A stretch of DNA of 64,000 bases from Segatella copri (GTDB lineage Bacteria > Bacteroidota > Bacteroidia > Bacteroidales > Bacteroidaceae), in contig NZ_NMPZ01000015.1 in NCBI RefSeq assembly GCF_002224675.1, positions 1 through 64,000 on the forward strand, written 5' to 3'. Positions 32,736-41,156 of this stretch are shown in pieces (position 1 is the first letter of the stretch; each line of letters opens with the position of its first letter). The notes under the pieces are model-generated. The model saw only the letters and a list, made by a program, of their open reading frames with translations, ran no database searches and was not told where the DNA came from. The translations under genes and the position numbers were made by a program.

Positions 32736-33749
32736 TTACTTTACGTTGCCCACCTTAATCAAGTACTCAGCAATCTGAACTGCGTTCAGGGCAGCACCCT
32801 TACGAATCTGGTCGCCAGTCAACCACAATGTGTTACCATTGTCATCAGCCAAATCCTTGCGGATACGACCTACATATACATCGTCCTTACCGGCGCTCTC
32901 CAATGGCATTGGATAAACGTAGTTCTGGGCATCATCCTTTACAGTTACGCCTGGAGCAGCCTCCAAAGCCTTGCGGATGTCCTCTACTGCCAATGGCTTC
33001 TCAGTCTCGAACCATACACTCTCTGAGTGAGAACGGAGTGAAGAAACGCGAACACAGGTAGCACTGGTGCGAACATCAGAGTGCATGATCTTGCGGGTCT
33101 CGTTAAACATCTTCATCTCCTCCTTGGTGTAATCGTTAGGAGTCATCTTGTCAATCTGTGGAATGACATTATATGCCAACTGATGAGGGAACTTATTGAT
33201 ATGCTCAGTCTTACCAGTCTCGATGATATCCTTATACTGCTGCTCAAGTTCAGCCATGGCAGCAGCACCAGCACCCGAAGCACTCTGATAAGAAGAGATA
33301 TGAATCTTCTTGATATGGCTTAAGTCATCGATAGGCTTCAACACTACTACCATCATGATGGTGGTACAGTTAGGGTTGGCGATGATGTTGCGAGGGCGGT
33401 TCAAGGCATCCTCAGCATTTACCTCAGGCACAACCAGAGGCACGTCGTCGCACATACGGAATGCGCTAGAGTTATCAATCATCACGGCACCATACTTGGT
33501 GATAGTCTCGGCAAACTCCTCAGAAGTGCCGCCACCAGCAGATGTGAAAGCAATATCGACATCTTTAAAGTCATCGTTATGCTGCAAAAGTTTGACCTCA
33601 TAGTCCTTTCCCTTGAAGTTGTATTTTCGTCCGGCAGAACGCTCAGAACCAAACAACACCAAATCATCCATAGGGAAATTTCTCTCAGCAAGGATACGCA
33701 GGAATTCCTGTCCTACAGCGCCACTTGCACCAACAATTGCTACTTTCAT
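32736..33749 (-). CDS. asd: Aspartate-semialdehyde dehydrogenase
   Basis: 337 aa. NADP-binding start [15 protein letters not shown], catalytic C128 in [31 protein letters not shown], the conserved [22 protein letters not shown] with the catalytic His/Arg region. Converts L-aspartyl-4-phosphate to the semialdehyde for lysine/DAP, threonine and methionine synthesis. Complete. Expressed from a -7 box about 150 nt upstream, leaving a leader with a tandem stem-loop repeat. Confidence 0.96.
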   Translation of the reverse strand: MKVAIVGASGAVGQEFLRILAERNFPMDDLVLFGSERSAGRKYNFKGKDYEVKLLQHNDDFKDVDIAFTSAGGGTSEEFAETITKYGAVMIDNSSAFRMCDDVPLVVPEVNAEDALNRPRNIIANPNCTTIMMVVVLKPIDDLSHIKKIHISSYQSASGAGAAAMAELEQQYKDIIETGKTEHINKFPHQLAYNVIPQIDKMTPNDYTKEEMKMFNETRKIMHSDVRTSATCVRVSSLRSHSESVWFETEKPLAVEDIRKALEAAPGVTVKDDAQNYVYPMPLESAGKDDVYVGRIRKDLADDNGNTLWLTGDQIRKGAALNAVQIAEYLIKVGNVK

Positions 33750-33807
33750 AATCGAATCTTTTAATTTATAAAGTTGTTATAAGTGAATCTTATGGAAAAG
33801 AAGGGAT

Positions 33808-33865
33808 GCTCCTTTCCAGCCCGATGATCTTTCATCTTCCAGCCCGATGATTTCTCATCGTTTTG
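33808..33865 (-). repeat. Tandem stem-loop repeat in the asd leader
   Basis: Read on the minus strand, GATGA-(G/A)AA-TCATCGGGCTGGAA occurs twice in direct tandem (about 23-nt period); each has GATGA...TCATC hairpin potential. It is downstream of the asd promoter and hence in the untranslated leader. No known amino-acid riboswitch was recognised. Confidence 0.6.
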
Positions 33866-33899
33866 TTAGCTAAAACCGCTTATCCTCTCAAATCCGCTG

Positions 33900-33907
33900 C
33901 AAAGTTA
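33900..33907 (-). promoter_or_regulatory. -7 box TAACTTTG for asd
   Basis: Minus-strand TAACTTTG; an identical word at 34100-34107 could be a second start further upstream. Confidence 0.6.
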
Positions 33908-34197
33908 AGACTTTTTCTACAATATCAAGCATAAAATCCCAAAAATTATTGCTTTTTGCTGCAATTTTATCTTTTTTGCTTACTTTTCTGCAAGAATTTG
34001 CATAAAAACGGAGAAAAATAGTTGCAATTACGTTTAGTAGTTCAAAAGAAAAACAGCGAAATCATCCGTTCACATAACTTCTATAATGAATTGTGCATGC
34101 AAAGTTAAGAAAAAAAATAATATTCAATGGCAAATAACCAAGAAAAATCCCAGGAACTTATAATTTTTTATAAAAGAACAATATATTATACCTTTTC
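33908..34197. other. AT-rich divergent intergenic region
   Basis: About 290 bp between the asd and XRE promoters. Apart from the second TAACTTTG on the minus strand (34100-34107) I see no gene or structured element. Confidence 0.5.
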
Positions 34198-34230
34198 TTG
34201 CGTAATCTAGGATTTTTTTTGCTACCTTTG
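34198..34230 (+). promoter_or_regulatory. Promoter TTG-N22-TACCTTTG for the XRE gene
   Basis: TACCTTTG at 34223-34230 with TTG at 34198-34200. Confidence 0.6.
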
Positions 34231-34262
34231 CAGGAAAAGTACAATATAATACACTACTTGGT

Positions 34263-34463
34263 ATGAAAATTCAAGAAGTAATGAAATTGCAGCGTAAGGC
34301 CTTGGGGATTACCCAGCAAGACCTCGCTGACATGTCTGAGATAGCCATTTCAACCATCAAGAAAATAGAGAGCGGTAAAGGCAACCCTTCCCTATCGACG
34401 GTTGAAAAAATCATGGATATCCTTGGCATGGAGGTTAAATATGAGATTCGTCAAACCGTTTAA
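34263..34463 (+). CDS. Orphan HipB-like XRE regulator
   Basis: 66 aa, a single helix-turn-helix: QRKALGITQQDLADMSEIAISTIKKIESGKGNPSLSTVEKIMDILGME. This short form is normally the antitoxin/regulator of a hipA kinase gene placed right after it. No hipA follows; the next frame is the broken ogt. A separate degraded hipBA pair exists at 45.2-45.8 kb. It may control its own promoter or be a leftover. Confidence 0.85.
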   Translation: MKIQEVMKLQRKALGITQQDLADMSEIAISTIKKIESGKGNPSLSTVEKIMDILGMEVKYEIRQTV

Positions 34464-34510
34464 AATAAATTGTATGAAAAATAAGAATCTGTTCAATCGT
34501 ATCTGATATA

Positions 34511-34792
34511 ATGCAGCAAGTAAGCATCCAATATTACAGTTCGCCTTGTGGAGAAATCATCCTGGCATCGGTGGACGATGAATTGTGCCTTTGTGATTGG
34601 AATGAAATGCCATGTTCAGAGCGCAATAAGCTTCGGCTTTCGCAGTATATGAAGGCTGAGTTCAAGATAGAAACATCCCCTATCCTGGAACTGGCCAAGA
34701 AGCAACTGAATGAATATTTCACCGGCAGCCGCAGGACATTCGATATTCCGTTGCACCCTATAGGAACCGATTTTCAGAAAAAATTACGCTAA
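34511..34792 (+). pseudogene. ogt: 5' half of ogt (methylated-DNA cysteine methyltransferase), split by the mobile element
   Basis: Encodes the N-terminal ribonuclease-like domain (QYYSSPCGEIILASVDDELCLCDW ... QLNEYFTGSRRTFDIPLHPIGTDFQKK), then after the codons for QKK runs into element DNA and stops as LR*. The normal continuation KVWHALLHIPYGETRSY is found at 42658-42927. The intact enzyme would remove O6-methylguanine lesions; the active-site PCHR is in the other half, so this piece is inactive. Confidence 0.93.
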
Positions 34793-35003
34793 AATCAGCC
34801 GAATAGCTAAAAATGAACTATTTATGAGTTTTTCACCTCAACAGAGGTAATGATTTAGCAACAGTTCTAAATTCTGCAATCTGCATACGTTTGCTGCCTA
34901 ACAACTCTTTTCGGCTGCAAAAATACAAAAAAATAATGAATCTAAGAATTTTATTAAACAAAAAATATCAAACAGAGAAATATGTTGCAAAAAGCACTGT
35001 CTT

Positions 35004-35116
35004 ACTAGTGGTCTGTAAAGTCTAAAAGTTGAGTAAAACGTCGTTCGTCACATACTGATGATTGATGAAATATCACACGTGCCTTACTAAACTTTTAGAC
35101 TTTACAATCTACTAGT
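35004..35116. mobile_element. MITE-like element, 113 bp
   Basis: Terminal inverted repeats of 33 bp with about 4 mismatches begin with ACTAGT at both outer ends; the best block is GTAAAGTCTAAAAGTT (35015-35030) against AACTTTTAGACTTTAC. The 45-bp centre is non-coding. Its right end lies 3 bp from the stop codon of the secreted cargo gene, so it may also act as that gene's terminator. Confidence 0.75.
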
Positions 35117-35119
35117 TGT

Positions 35120-35503
35120 TTATTTTGCGAAATACGTATTTACAACATTTGTTGTTGTATTTTGCAATTTTAGCAACTTGTCGGTAAATTCTAAAACTTT
35201 AAACTTAACAGAGAAAGTTTTTGTACCCTTTCCTTCTGATGGAAAAATAACATAAAATGTTTCTACGTTTTCCTGCTGTATTAAGTATGGCTTCTCTATA
35301 GTATGAGTCTGTCCATTAAAGGAGAAACTAGTTGTGTATGTCGTATCTTTGAATATAAGACTCGAAGTATAAGACTTTCCTTTTGGCAATTGCAACTCCC
35401 ATTTTTTACCTTTTAAGCTGTCGATTTTAAATGATTGTGCATGAACTAATTGCCCATTTAGGAACAATAGAGAAATAAAAAAATATTTAAAAATCAACTT
35501 CAT
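35120..35503 (-). CDS. Small secreted protein, cargo of the element
   Basis: 127 aa. Signal peptide FFISLLFLNGQLVHAQ. The mature 105 residues look all-beta (KKWELQLPKGKSYTSSLIFKDTTYTTSFSFNGQTHTI, VETFYVIFPSEGKGTKTFSVKFKVLEFTDKLLKLQN). It starts 11 nt downstream of a cysteine-peptidase-like lipoprotein gene and is surely cotranscribed. Size, secretion and pairing recall peptidase inhibitors of the Spi/Bfi kind or an immunity protein, but that is inference; the family is not recognised. Confidence 0.75.
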   Translation of the reverse strand: MKLIFKYFFISLLFLNGQLVHAQSFKIDSLKGKKWELQLPKGKSYTSSLIFKDTTYTTSFSFNGQTHTIEKPYLIQQENVETFYVIFPSEGKGTKTFSVKFKVLEFTDKLLKLQNTTTNVVNTYFAK

Positions 35504-35513
35504 ATTTATTTAA

Positions 35514-36107
35514 TTACTTTATACCTGTTAATACTATATTATAATCTTGTAAAAAATACCCAGCATTAACTGAGTACATACAAGCAAGCTCAGGGTCCAT
35601 ATAAATAGCAGCACCCGTATTGGAGTTATATCCTACACATAACACATTATGGGCAGAGCTTTCTATTTGGCTATTTACATCAGTCATGACGGGATGCTTG
35701 GCATCTATTGCAGACTTATAATTTGTAAATGTTTGAGTTTTAAAGAAATGTGTTACAAAAGGCTCGATATAATCCAAAGAAACACCATCAATCAAAGGAT
35801 TTGAATTATATGTCTGTGTATAATATAGAATATACGCTCCCTCATTTACTGTTCCACCAAAAACTTTATTGTTTGCATACTCCATAATTGATGTTACGCA
35901 GGCATTAGGTATTTGCTTTGCCATTGTTGTTGGCAAACTGCTTTTGACAAAGACATCACCTTTTTGTTTTGAATATTTTGTCGGGTTATAAATTATTTGA
36001 GTGGAAATCTGTTCTTTCGACACATTGTCTGGCTCGATTAAATCAGTCCCTTCACATGCGACCAAAAAAGTTACAGGAATAAAAAATAACAAATGTTTTA
36101 TCTTCAT
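35514..36107 (-). CDS. Lipoprotein with papain/C39-like cysteine peptidase features
   Basis: 197 aa from MKIKHLLFFIPV, chosen for AAGGA 8 nt upstream. Lipobox LVAC with Cys18. NACVTSIMEYANN (candidate nucleophile Cys in the NACxxTS-like setting), a Gly/Asn-rich region, AIDAKHPVMTDVNSQIESSAHNVLCVGYNSNTGAAIYMDPE with candidate catalytic His and a following Asp. This pattern (Cys early, His before a VGY strand, then DP) is that of C39_2/papain-like peptidases. Predicted surface or periplasmic peptidase or peptidase-like toxin. Lower GC than the element backbone, so probably a later cargo gain. Confidence 0.68.
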   Translation of the reverse strand: MKIKHLLFFIPVTFLVACEGTDLIEPDNVSKEQISTQIIYNPTKYSKQKGDVFVKSSLPTTMAKQIPNACVTSIMEYANNKVFGGTVNEGAYILYYTQTYNSNPLIDGVSLDYIEPFVTHFFKTQTFTNYKSAIDAKHPVMTDVNSQIESSAHNVLCVGYNSNTGAAIYMDPELACMYSVNAGYFLQDYNIVLTGIK

Positions 36108-36302
36108 ATACATTTTCCTTTCCAAATGGTTTCGTCATTCAATTCTTGCACTTGTAGCAACCATCTTTAAATCTACAAGATTCTATATTTTTTTGCAAAT
36201 TTACAAAAAAAATATTTTAAGTGTTGAAAAATTAAAATTATTTATCCTTTTTAACAATATATCTTTGTTTGCCTAGAAATATCTTTTTAAATTTTGACGC
36301 TA

Positions 36303-36310
36303 CAAAGATA
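36303..36310 (-). promoter_or_regulatory. Candidate -7 box TATCTTTG for the cargo pair
   Basis: Minus-strand TATCTTTG about 195 nt upstream of the lipoprotein; TAAATTTG at 36196-36203 is a nearer alternative. Confidence 0.4.
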
Positions 36311-36336
36311 GCGTGATTTTTCTGACATATCCAAAT

Positions 36337-36361
36337 CCTGAGCAACTTTTTGTTGCTCAGG
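36337..36361 (-). terminator. Hairpin after the relaxase gene
   Basis: CCTGAGCAAC-N5-GTTGCTCAGG, a perfect 10-bp stem, begins 3 bp past the mob stop. The T-run after it is weak. Confidence 0.7.
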
Positions 36362-36364
36362 TCT

Positions 36365-37729
36365 TTAGATTTTTTCTTCTTTATTTATCTTCGGATTTAA
36401 GGTTCTTCTATCTTTTGAGATATTCCATTGCTCCTTGAACCATTCAACAATAGGCTGTCTATTGATACACAGAAACAATTGGTTCGGTTTGGTAGAATCA
36501 GAGAACACCTTGATTTCTGCATTCTCCACATTGAACTTTCTTCTGTGCTTCTCGGAATAGAGTGAACCGCTAAAGTTGAGTGCCTTTCCAGCAAGGAGCA
36601 CACTAATTTGTTCAGCCGTGAAGCCTATCCTCTTGCACAAACTTTCTATTTGCAAGTATGCCTCCAACATCGGGAACCAACGCTTGGCTTTGCGGATGAT
36701 GTTGTTGAGCATCGTTACCTCCGTGGAGTGCTTGCTTTTCAAATCAACGACCTCTGCTTGGTGTTTCTGTTGCATCTCGCCGAGTTGTTGGGTGTGGCTG
36801 TCCTCCATTCGCTGCATTTTCCCATGGAGTTCGTCAATGTATTGCTCTCTGTCTGTCACAAGCTCGCACAACTTTTGGTTGTGCTGCTCCACCTCCTTCA
36901 ATTTTCCACTACCTAAAAGAGAACAAATCTTCGACACAAAGGCAGTCTTGGCTTCCGTCTTAGCAGCCTGTAGTTTCTCCGTGTTGATTTCGCTCTTGGT
37001 CTGTTTGAGCAGTCGCTCTGCTTCCTCCACATCGGATTGCAGCAGTTTCATGCAGTTTTGAAGTCTCTCCGTCTCTCGCTTGATGTTACGGTAATACTGT
37101 GCCGTGGAGGTATGCCTCGCATCCGACCCACGGACACCTCGCTTCAAGCCATACTTGCCCATGGCTTCAGCATAGCTGTCGTGATAGCCAACCATCTTGT
37201 CACGGTTGAGCACATCATCGGCACACAACCTCACGGCATTGGCTTTCTTGCGGTATGTCCGCTTGCCCTCTTCCGTTGTCTTGTTCTTCGCCTTTCTCCG
37301 TTCGCCTGTCACTATCGGAACAATGGAGGCGTGAAGGTGCGGCGTGTGCTCGTCCATGTGGAGAACCACCGACACGACATTTTCCTTGCCGAACGTGTCC
37401 TGCAACCACTTCAAACTGTCGTTGCACCAATCGTCAAGCTGACCATTGGCTGCGATGTTCATCATGTCCTCGTGCGTTCCAGACAGCACGGTTCTAATCA
37501 CCCTCACCTGGTCATTGGTTATCTTGCGCTTGATGCCTGCCGTCTTGATGCGGTGGGCGATGGCTTCGTCACGACCATACACACCGCTCGGCATCTTGAC
37601 AAGCTCACGGTTGAGGTGAGTTCTCGTAGGGTCAGCGTTGTCGGGTATCACCTTGCGCTCTATGTGGTCTGACTCCCTTGCGTCAGAGCTGCCCTTTGCC
37701 TTCTTGAAATCCAAACTGAAATGTCCCAT
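36365..37729 (-). CDS. MobV-type relaxase (Pre/Mob family)
   Basis: 454 aa from MGHFSLDFKKAKG at 37729; the upstream frame to 37801 has no support. Relaxase motifs: LNRELVKMPSGVYGRDEAIAHRIK, and the HxDExTPHLH metal motif in VVLHMDEHTPHLHASIVPI. A long coiled coil spans about residues 235-345 (ETERLQNCMKLLQSDVEEAERLL ...). It nicks oriT and pilots the element's strand into a conjugative pore supplied by another element. The gene-free DNA upstream is the likely oriT. Confidence 0.93.
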   Translation of the reverse strand: MGHFSLDFKKAKGSSDARESDHIERKVIPDNADPTRTHLNRELVKMPSGVYGRDEAIAHRIKTAGIKRKITNDQVRVIRTVLSGTHEDMMNIAANGQLDDWCNDSLKWLQDTFGKENVVSVVLHMDEHTPHLHASIVPIVTGERRKAKNKTTEEGKRTYRKKANAVRLCADDVLNRDKMVGYHDSYAEAMGKYGLKRGVRGSDARHTSTAQYYRNIKRETERLQNCMKLLQSDVEEAERLLKQTKSEINTEKLQAAKTEAKTAFVSKICSLLGSGKLKEVEQHNQKLCELVTDREQYIDELHGKMQRMEDSHTQQLGEMQQKHQAEVVDLKSKHSTEVTMLNNIIRKAKRWFPMLEAYLQIESLCKRIGFTAEQISVLLAGKALNFSGSLYSEKHRRKFNVENAEIKVFSDSTKPNQLFLCINRQPIVEWFKEQWNISKDRRTLNPKINKEEKI

Positions 37730-37919
37730 AATAAACTTGTTTTTGAGTTGTACAAATCCGCTTGCCGCATTGCGCCCTGCGCATGGCTCACGGGGTTTCA
37801 AAAGGGGATGCCCCTTTGCTCAAATGGGTGTTTTTAGCGGTGGCGTGCCACTGCGTCAAGAAAACGCCCTATTGAGCTATGGCTTTTCCGTTCAGAATAG
37901 CCATTGGAGCAGGAACCGC
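37730..37919. other. Candidate oriT region between primase and relaxase genes
   Basis: 190 bp with AAAGGGG-ATG-CCCCTTT (37801-37817) and a GGTGGC-GT-GCCAC palindrome near 37836-37849. Position directly before mob on an NBU-type element and the small palindromes are what an oriT would show. The nick site cannot be named. Confidence 0.45.
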
Positions 37920-38870
37920 CTACATACCTAAGGCTGCGCCTTTCTTCCGAGGTGGAGCAGTCCGCTTAACAGGCTGTACTTGGTGTACCGACTGTTTGGA
38001 TTTCACTCCGCACAGATAGTCGTTCAAGTCGTTGTACTCGCTGTACAAGTGGGATGCATCCCTCACACGGTAGCTGAGGGCGTTCTCGATGGCAAGCGTT
38101 GCCTTCCGCCCTGCCTCGTCGTTGTCGAGCAGACAACTGATGCGCTCGTAGCCGTGGAGTGCGTCAACAGCCTTGTCCACATTGCTTGTGGAGTTGAGTA
38201 TCACGTAGTCCTGCGCTTCCAATGACGGACAAGACGGAAACTTCTCCATGCGTAACGAGAGAAAGGAAAGATAGTCCATCATGCCCTCGAAAACATAGCA
38301 AGAGTATCTTGGCTCGCCTTGCTGTCGGATATGTGTGATGTCCTTGGGGGACATGCAACCCTTGAAGAATCGGTTACGAACCTCGTAACCGCCCGACTTG
38401 TTCTTGAAGCCGATGGCGAAGTAGTTCTTGCCATTATGCGAGAAGTGGAGTTCCACACATTCCTTTCGGGCTATGCACAGGTCAATATTCCGCTCGCTCA
38501 GATAGCGCAGGAGTGCAGGGTGGTTGAGCTCCCTAACCTCCAATCTCTCAAAACTCGGCTCGGAAGCTTGCTGAGGGAAAGAAAAGTCGGTCGGGCGTAC
38601 ATGGGGCGCTTGCTTCTCCATCTTGTCCAAGAGATATGGCAAGTTGTCTGATGCGTAAAGGTATGACGCAAGGGTGATGATGTTGCCGCCCTTGCCCATT
38701 CCGAAATCGAACCAACTGTTCATCGTGGTGTTCACCTTGAAAGATGGCTCGCTCTCGTTTCTCAGCGGTGACTTGTACCAAAGGTTTGCACCCTGCTGTT
38801 TGACAGGGTGGTGTCCCAAACTTAGCAGATAATCTGCAATCTTGATTTGCTTTGCTTCTTGAATATTCAT
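37920..38870 (-). CDS. CHC2/Toprim DNA primase of the element (PrmN1-like)
   Basis: 316 aa. N-terminal zinc-finger-type primase region (IADYLLSLGHHPVKQQGANLWYKSPLRNESEPSFKVNTTMNSWFDFGMGKGGNII), then Toprim with glutamate motif YVFEGMMDYLSFLS and acidic motif ISCLLDNDEAGRKA. The CHC cysteines are replaced, as in other members of this mobile-element group. It likely primes complementary-strand synthesis after transfer. A basic tail (VKRTAPPRKKGAALGM) ends the protein. Confidence 0.88.
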   Translation of the reverse strand: MNIQEAKQIKIADYLLSLGHHPVKQQGANLWYKSPLRNESEPSFKVNTTMNSWFDFGMGKGGNIITLASYLYASDNLPYLLDKMEKQAPHVRPTDFSFPQQASEPSFERLEVRELNHPALLRYLSERNIDLCIARKECVELHFSHNGKNYFAIGFKNKSGGYEVRNRFFKGCMSPKDITHIRQQGEPRYSCYVFEGMMDYLSFLSLRMEKFPSCPSLEAQDYVILNSTSNVDKAVDALHGYERISCLLDNDEAGRKATLAIENALSYRVRDASHLYSEYNDLNDYLCGVKSKQSVHQVQPVKRTAPPRKKGAALGM

Positions 38871-38910
38871 GTCTTACTGTGGATTAAGTGGTGTATGTAT
38901 TTCTGATGAA

Positions 38911-39145
38911 TTGTTGAAAATAGTATGTATTGGTATGATAACCAAAGGCTTATCTTCTCAACAAACTCTCAACAAATGGTTCTTTTCAACAAAATCACTG
39001 GGCAAAAGAGAAAGACAGGCATTAGCGGTCATGTTTTCTCTTTTCAACAGTCTCTTTCTTTTGTTGAGAGATTTGTTGAGAAAATGTTGAGCCTTAAATA
39101 CTTGATATCCAACACTTCTTTCGTCATATTCAACAATTCAACAAA
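38911..39145. repeat. Cluster of TTGTTGA motifs (iteron-like)
   Basis: About ten copies of TTGTTGA or its complement TCAACAA in 235 bp: near 38911, 38958, 38968, 38984, 39044 (TCAACAG), 39061, 39073, 39084 (ATGTTGA), 39130 and 39138. It lies between the helicase and primase genes. Density is far above the flanks. Could be an origin-type iteron set or regulator sites. Confidence 0.65.
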
Positions 39146-39146
39146 A

Positions 39147-40403
39147 TTATATGCTATTTAGCTTGTCCCTCGTTACAGTGTAGAACCTGCCCACACGTTT
39201 TGTTGGCGAGTAGTGACCGCTGCTGTTGTAGTTGTACTCGTATGAGGTGTAGGTGAGGGCGTTCTCTGAAGGTTGCAGCTTCCAACAGTCCTGCACTATC
39301 TTTCGCACAAGGTGCTTCTCCGCTTTCACGTGGTTGCATTGCAACAAGGCGATTGCATCATTGAGGCAGAATTGCAAACTGTCGGTTTGGGTGTTCTCCA
39401 TGACCTCAAGGAACAGCTCCGACATTTCCACCTCAAGTCGGTTGCGGTTGCAGCGTATGATTCTCCTCAGAGCATCGGTCGCTATCTGTTCGGGGGCGAA
39501 CCACATACGGCTCTTCCGCTCTGTGGACAGCGTTCTGCCTTGCAGATGGAACAGAAAAGCGGGTATCTCCGCCTTCAGTTTCTCCAAGAAGTCGGTATCG
39601 TCAGATTGCAACGATAAAATCTTCCTCACCCAATATCGGGTCTCGCCCTCGTCAATGATGACAGGGAGTGATTCGTTGTTGGAGCACAGCACGAACTTGG
39701 CAAAGAAGGAAATCTCGTTCCTGTCCTTGCCCTTGGCTTCCACCTTGTACGAGAGTGTGGTGCTGAGGTTCTTCAACCGCTCGGAATCCTCCCTGCGGCT
39801 GAGCAATACCTCGTCCACGACTATGAGCAGTTTGCCAGCCCAATCGGAGTTGAACTGACTGCGGAAGTCCTCGTTGGTGTTGAATGTCACGTTGTCCTGG
39901 AACAATGCCTTCAGAAAGTTCAAGAACGTGGTCTTGCCTGTGTTTCTTTCCTCTGATACAAGCAATAGAATAGGCAGCTTCTGCACTGGTCTGAGATAAA
40001 GAAGTTGCAGGTAGTCCATGCCAAGCTCATATTGCTCACCGAAGATGTGACTAACCAACTTCTTGATATTTGGGAAGCCCCCTTGCATCGGCTTATGTCC
40101 TATCGGCTCGTATAGGTTGAGGAAACCGTCTATCACCGTGCGGTGGTTCACATGTTCGGGAACAGTACAGAAGCCGTCATACTTGTGAACGTACTTGATG
40201 AACTCCTTGCCGTAGTCCTGACGCAAGGTCTCCATGTTCCATGGGATGCGCTTTCTTACCTTTCCTCCATTGATGGTAGGTTGGTCAACCACCTTGTACA
40301 AGGTTGTGCCAACACGGATGAACACCTCGTTTGTCGGAGGTGCAGCCTGTGGCTTTGCATTTGCCACGCCTACAAGCTGATTGTTGTCGTTTGTCTTGCT
40401 CAT
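39147..40403 (-). CDS. SF3/D5-like helicase-primase protein (DUF5906-type)
   Basis: 418 aa. Walker A SEERNTGKTTFLNFLKALF (about 150-168), Walker B KLLIVVDEVLLSRRED, motif C-like FAKFVLCSNNESLPVII with sensor Asn, and arginine-rich TRYWVRKI. This is the phage/plasmid P4-type SF3 helicase set. In NBU-like elements it accompanies the primase and presumably supports replication of the excised circle. C-terminal 130 residues may bind DNA (winged-helix-like). Own -7 box at 40438-40445. Confidence 0.85.
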   Translation of the reverse strand: MSKTNDNNQLVGVANAKPQAAPPTNEVFIRVGTTLYKVVDQPTINGGKVRKRIPWNMETLRQDYGKEFIKYVHKYDGFCTVPEHVNHRTVIDGFLNLYEPIGHKPMQGGFPNIKKLVSHIFGEQYELGMDYLQLLYLRPVQKLPILLLVSEERNTGKTTFLNFLKALFQDNVTFNTNEDFRSQFNSDWAGKLLIVVDEVLLSRREDSERLKNLSTTLSYKVEAKGKDRNEISFFAKFVLCSNNESLPVIIDEGETRYWVRKILSLQSDDTDFLEKLKAEIPAFLFHLQGRTLSTERKSRMWFAPEQIATDALRRIIRCNRNRLEVEMSELFLEVMENTQTDSLQFCLNDAIALLQCNHVKAEKHLVRKIVQDCWKLQPSENALTYTSYEYNYNSSGHYSPTKRVGRFYTVTRDKLNSI

Positions 40404-40437
40404 AATCTAACCTTTGTGAGTTGATAAATTAAAGTTG

Positions 40438-40516
40438 CAAAGGTAAGGGCGGAAAATCAAAACGCAAAACACAAACTTGCGCAGAATGGAGAAGTTTGCA
40501 CCGACAATGTTAAAAG
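40438..40516 (-). promoter_or_regulatory. Helicase promoter with upstream box shared with the integrase promoter
   Basis: Minus-strand TACCTTTG at 40438-40445. Twenty-seven bp further upstream starts a block (40473-40516) beginning AAACTTGCGCAGAATGGAGA that matches about 36 of 44 positions of the block before the integrase promoter (42434-42477). Confidence 0.65.
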
Positions 40517-40784
40517 ATTGGAAATCAATGTGCTTGATGTAGCCTTTCGGGATAAGATAAAACGAAAAATCCCGAAGAGAGGCTTCCTTGCAAACCTTTC
40601 CTCGGGATGAACAAAAATGTATTCCTGCATGTCATACGTTTTATATGTCATACGATAAAACTGTAAAACGTTTGACATCAGCAGTTCTTCGTTCTTCACA
40701 GAAATGCTTGATACGACAGTGAATCAGTACGTAGGCAAGTCAATACGACAGTGAATAATAGAAGCGTCAAAGATACAACCAATC
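40517..40784. other. Gene-free stretch within the element
   Basis: Contains ATCCCGA...TCGGGAT (about 40569-40609) and two direct copies of ATACGACAGTGAAT (about 40711-40724 and 40743-40756). A minus-strand frame at 40457-40699 covers part of it but has no coding features. Confidence 0.45.
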
Positions 40785-41156
40785 TCAGCTAATGGCATTT
40801 GTCCCTCCGTAGAGTTGTAGGACAATGGCTGCTTTCTCTTTTGCTCCGTACAGCCTCTTGAAGATGGCATTACGAAGTTGCATAGCCCCATTAGAGGTGA
40901 GACGGAAGCAAATGGCAACAACCATAGGGAATCCATACAATGTTTGCCAAATACCCTTGGAAGTTTCTTGTCTTTGTTGGACTTCCGACATAGACAACAT
41001 GCCTTCTTTATATATGACTTGTATCACAGAGTTGAGTTTTGGGGCGGTAACATGAAGCATATTGACCAATTCTCCCTCACTCATCCACAAGTTCTCCAAG
41101 TTGGACGGAATGGAAAGTATTCCATTTCCGTCCACGGTGATTACAGTCCTTTTCAT
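40785..41156 (-). CDS. Hypothetical protein coupled to the integrase
   Basis: 123 aa. Its start overlaps the integrase stop by 4 nt (ATGA), so translation is probably coupled. Sequence: IPSNLENLWMSEGELVNMLHVTAPKLNSVIQVIYKEGMLS could hold a helix-turn-helix; no other motif. Similar small genes follow int in NBU/CTn elements. Possibly an excision or regulatory helper; not recognised. Confidence 0.75.
   Translation of the reverse strand: MKRTVITVDGNGILSIPSNLENLWMSEGELVNMLHVTAPKLNSVIQVIYKEGMLSMSEVQQRQETSKGIWQTLYGFPMVVAICFRLTSNGAMQLRNAIFKRLYGAKEKAAIVLQLYGGTNAIS

Noticed and set aside
38869..39090. 73-codon plus-strand frame in the TTGTTGA cluster
   Set aside because: Low-complexity translation of the repeats; opposite to all element genes.
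40457..40699. 80-codon minus-strand frame in the element
   Set aside because: It covers the shared promoter block and has no motif, ribosome site or signal peptide.
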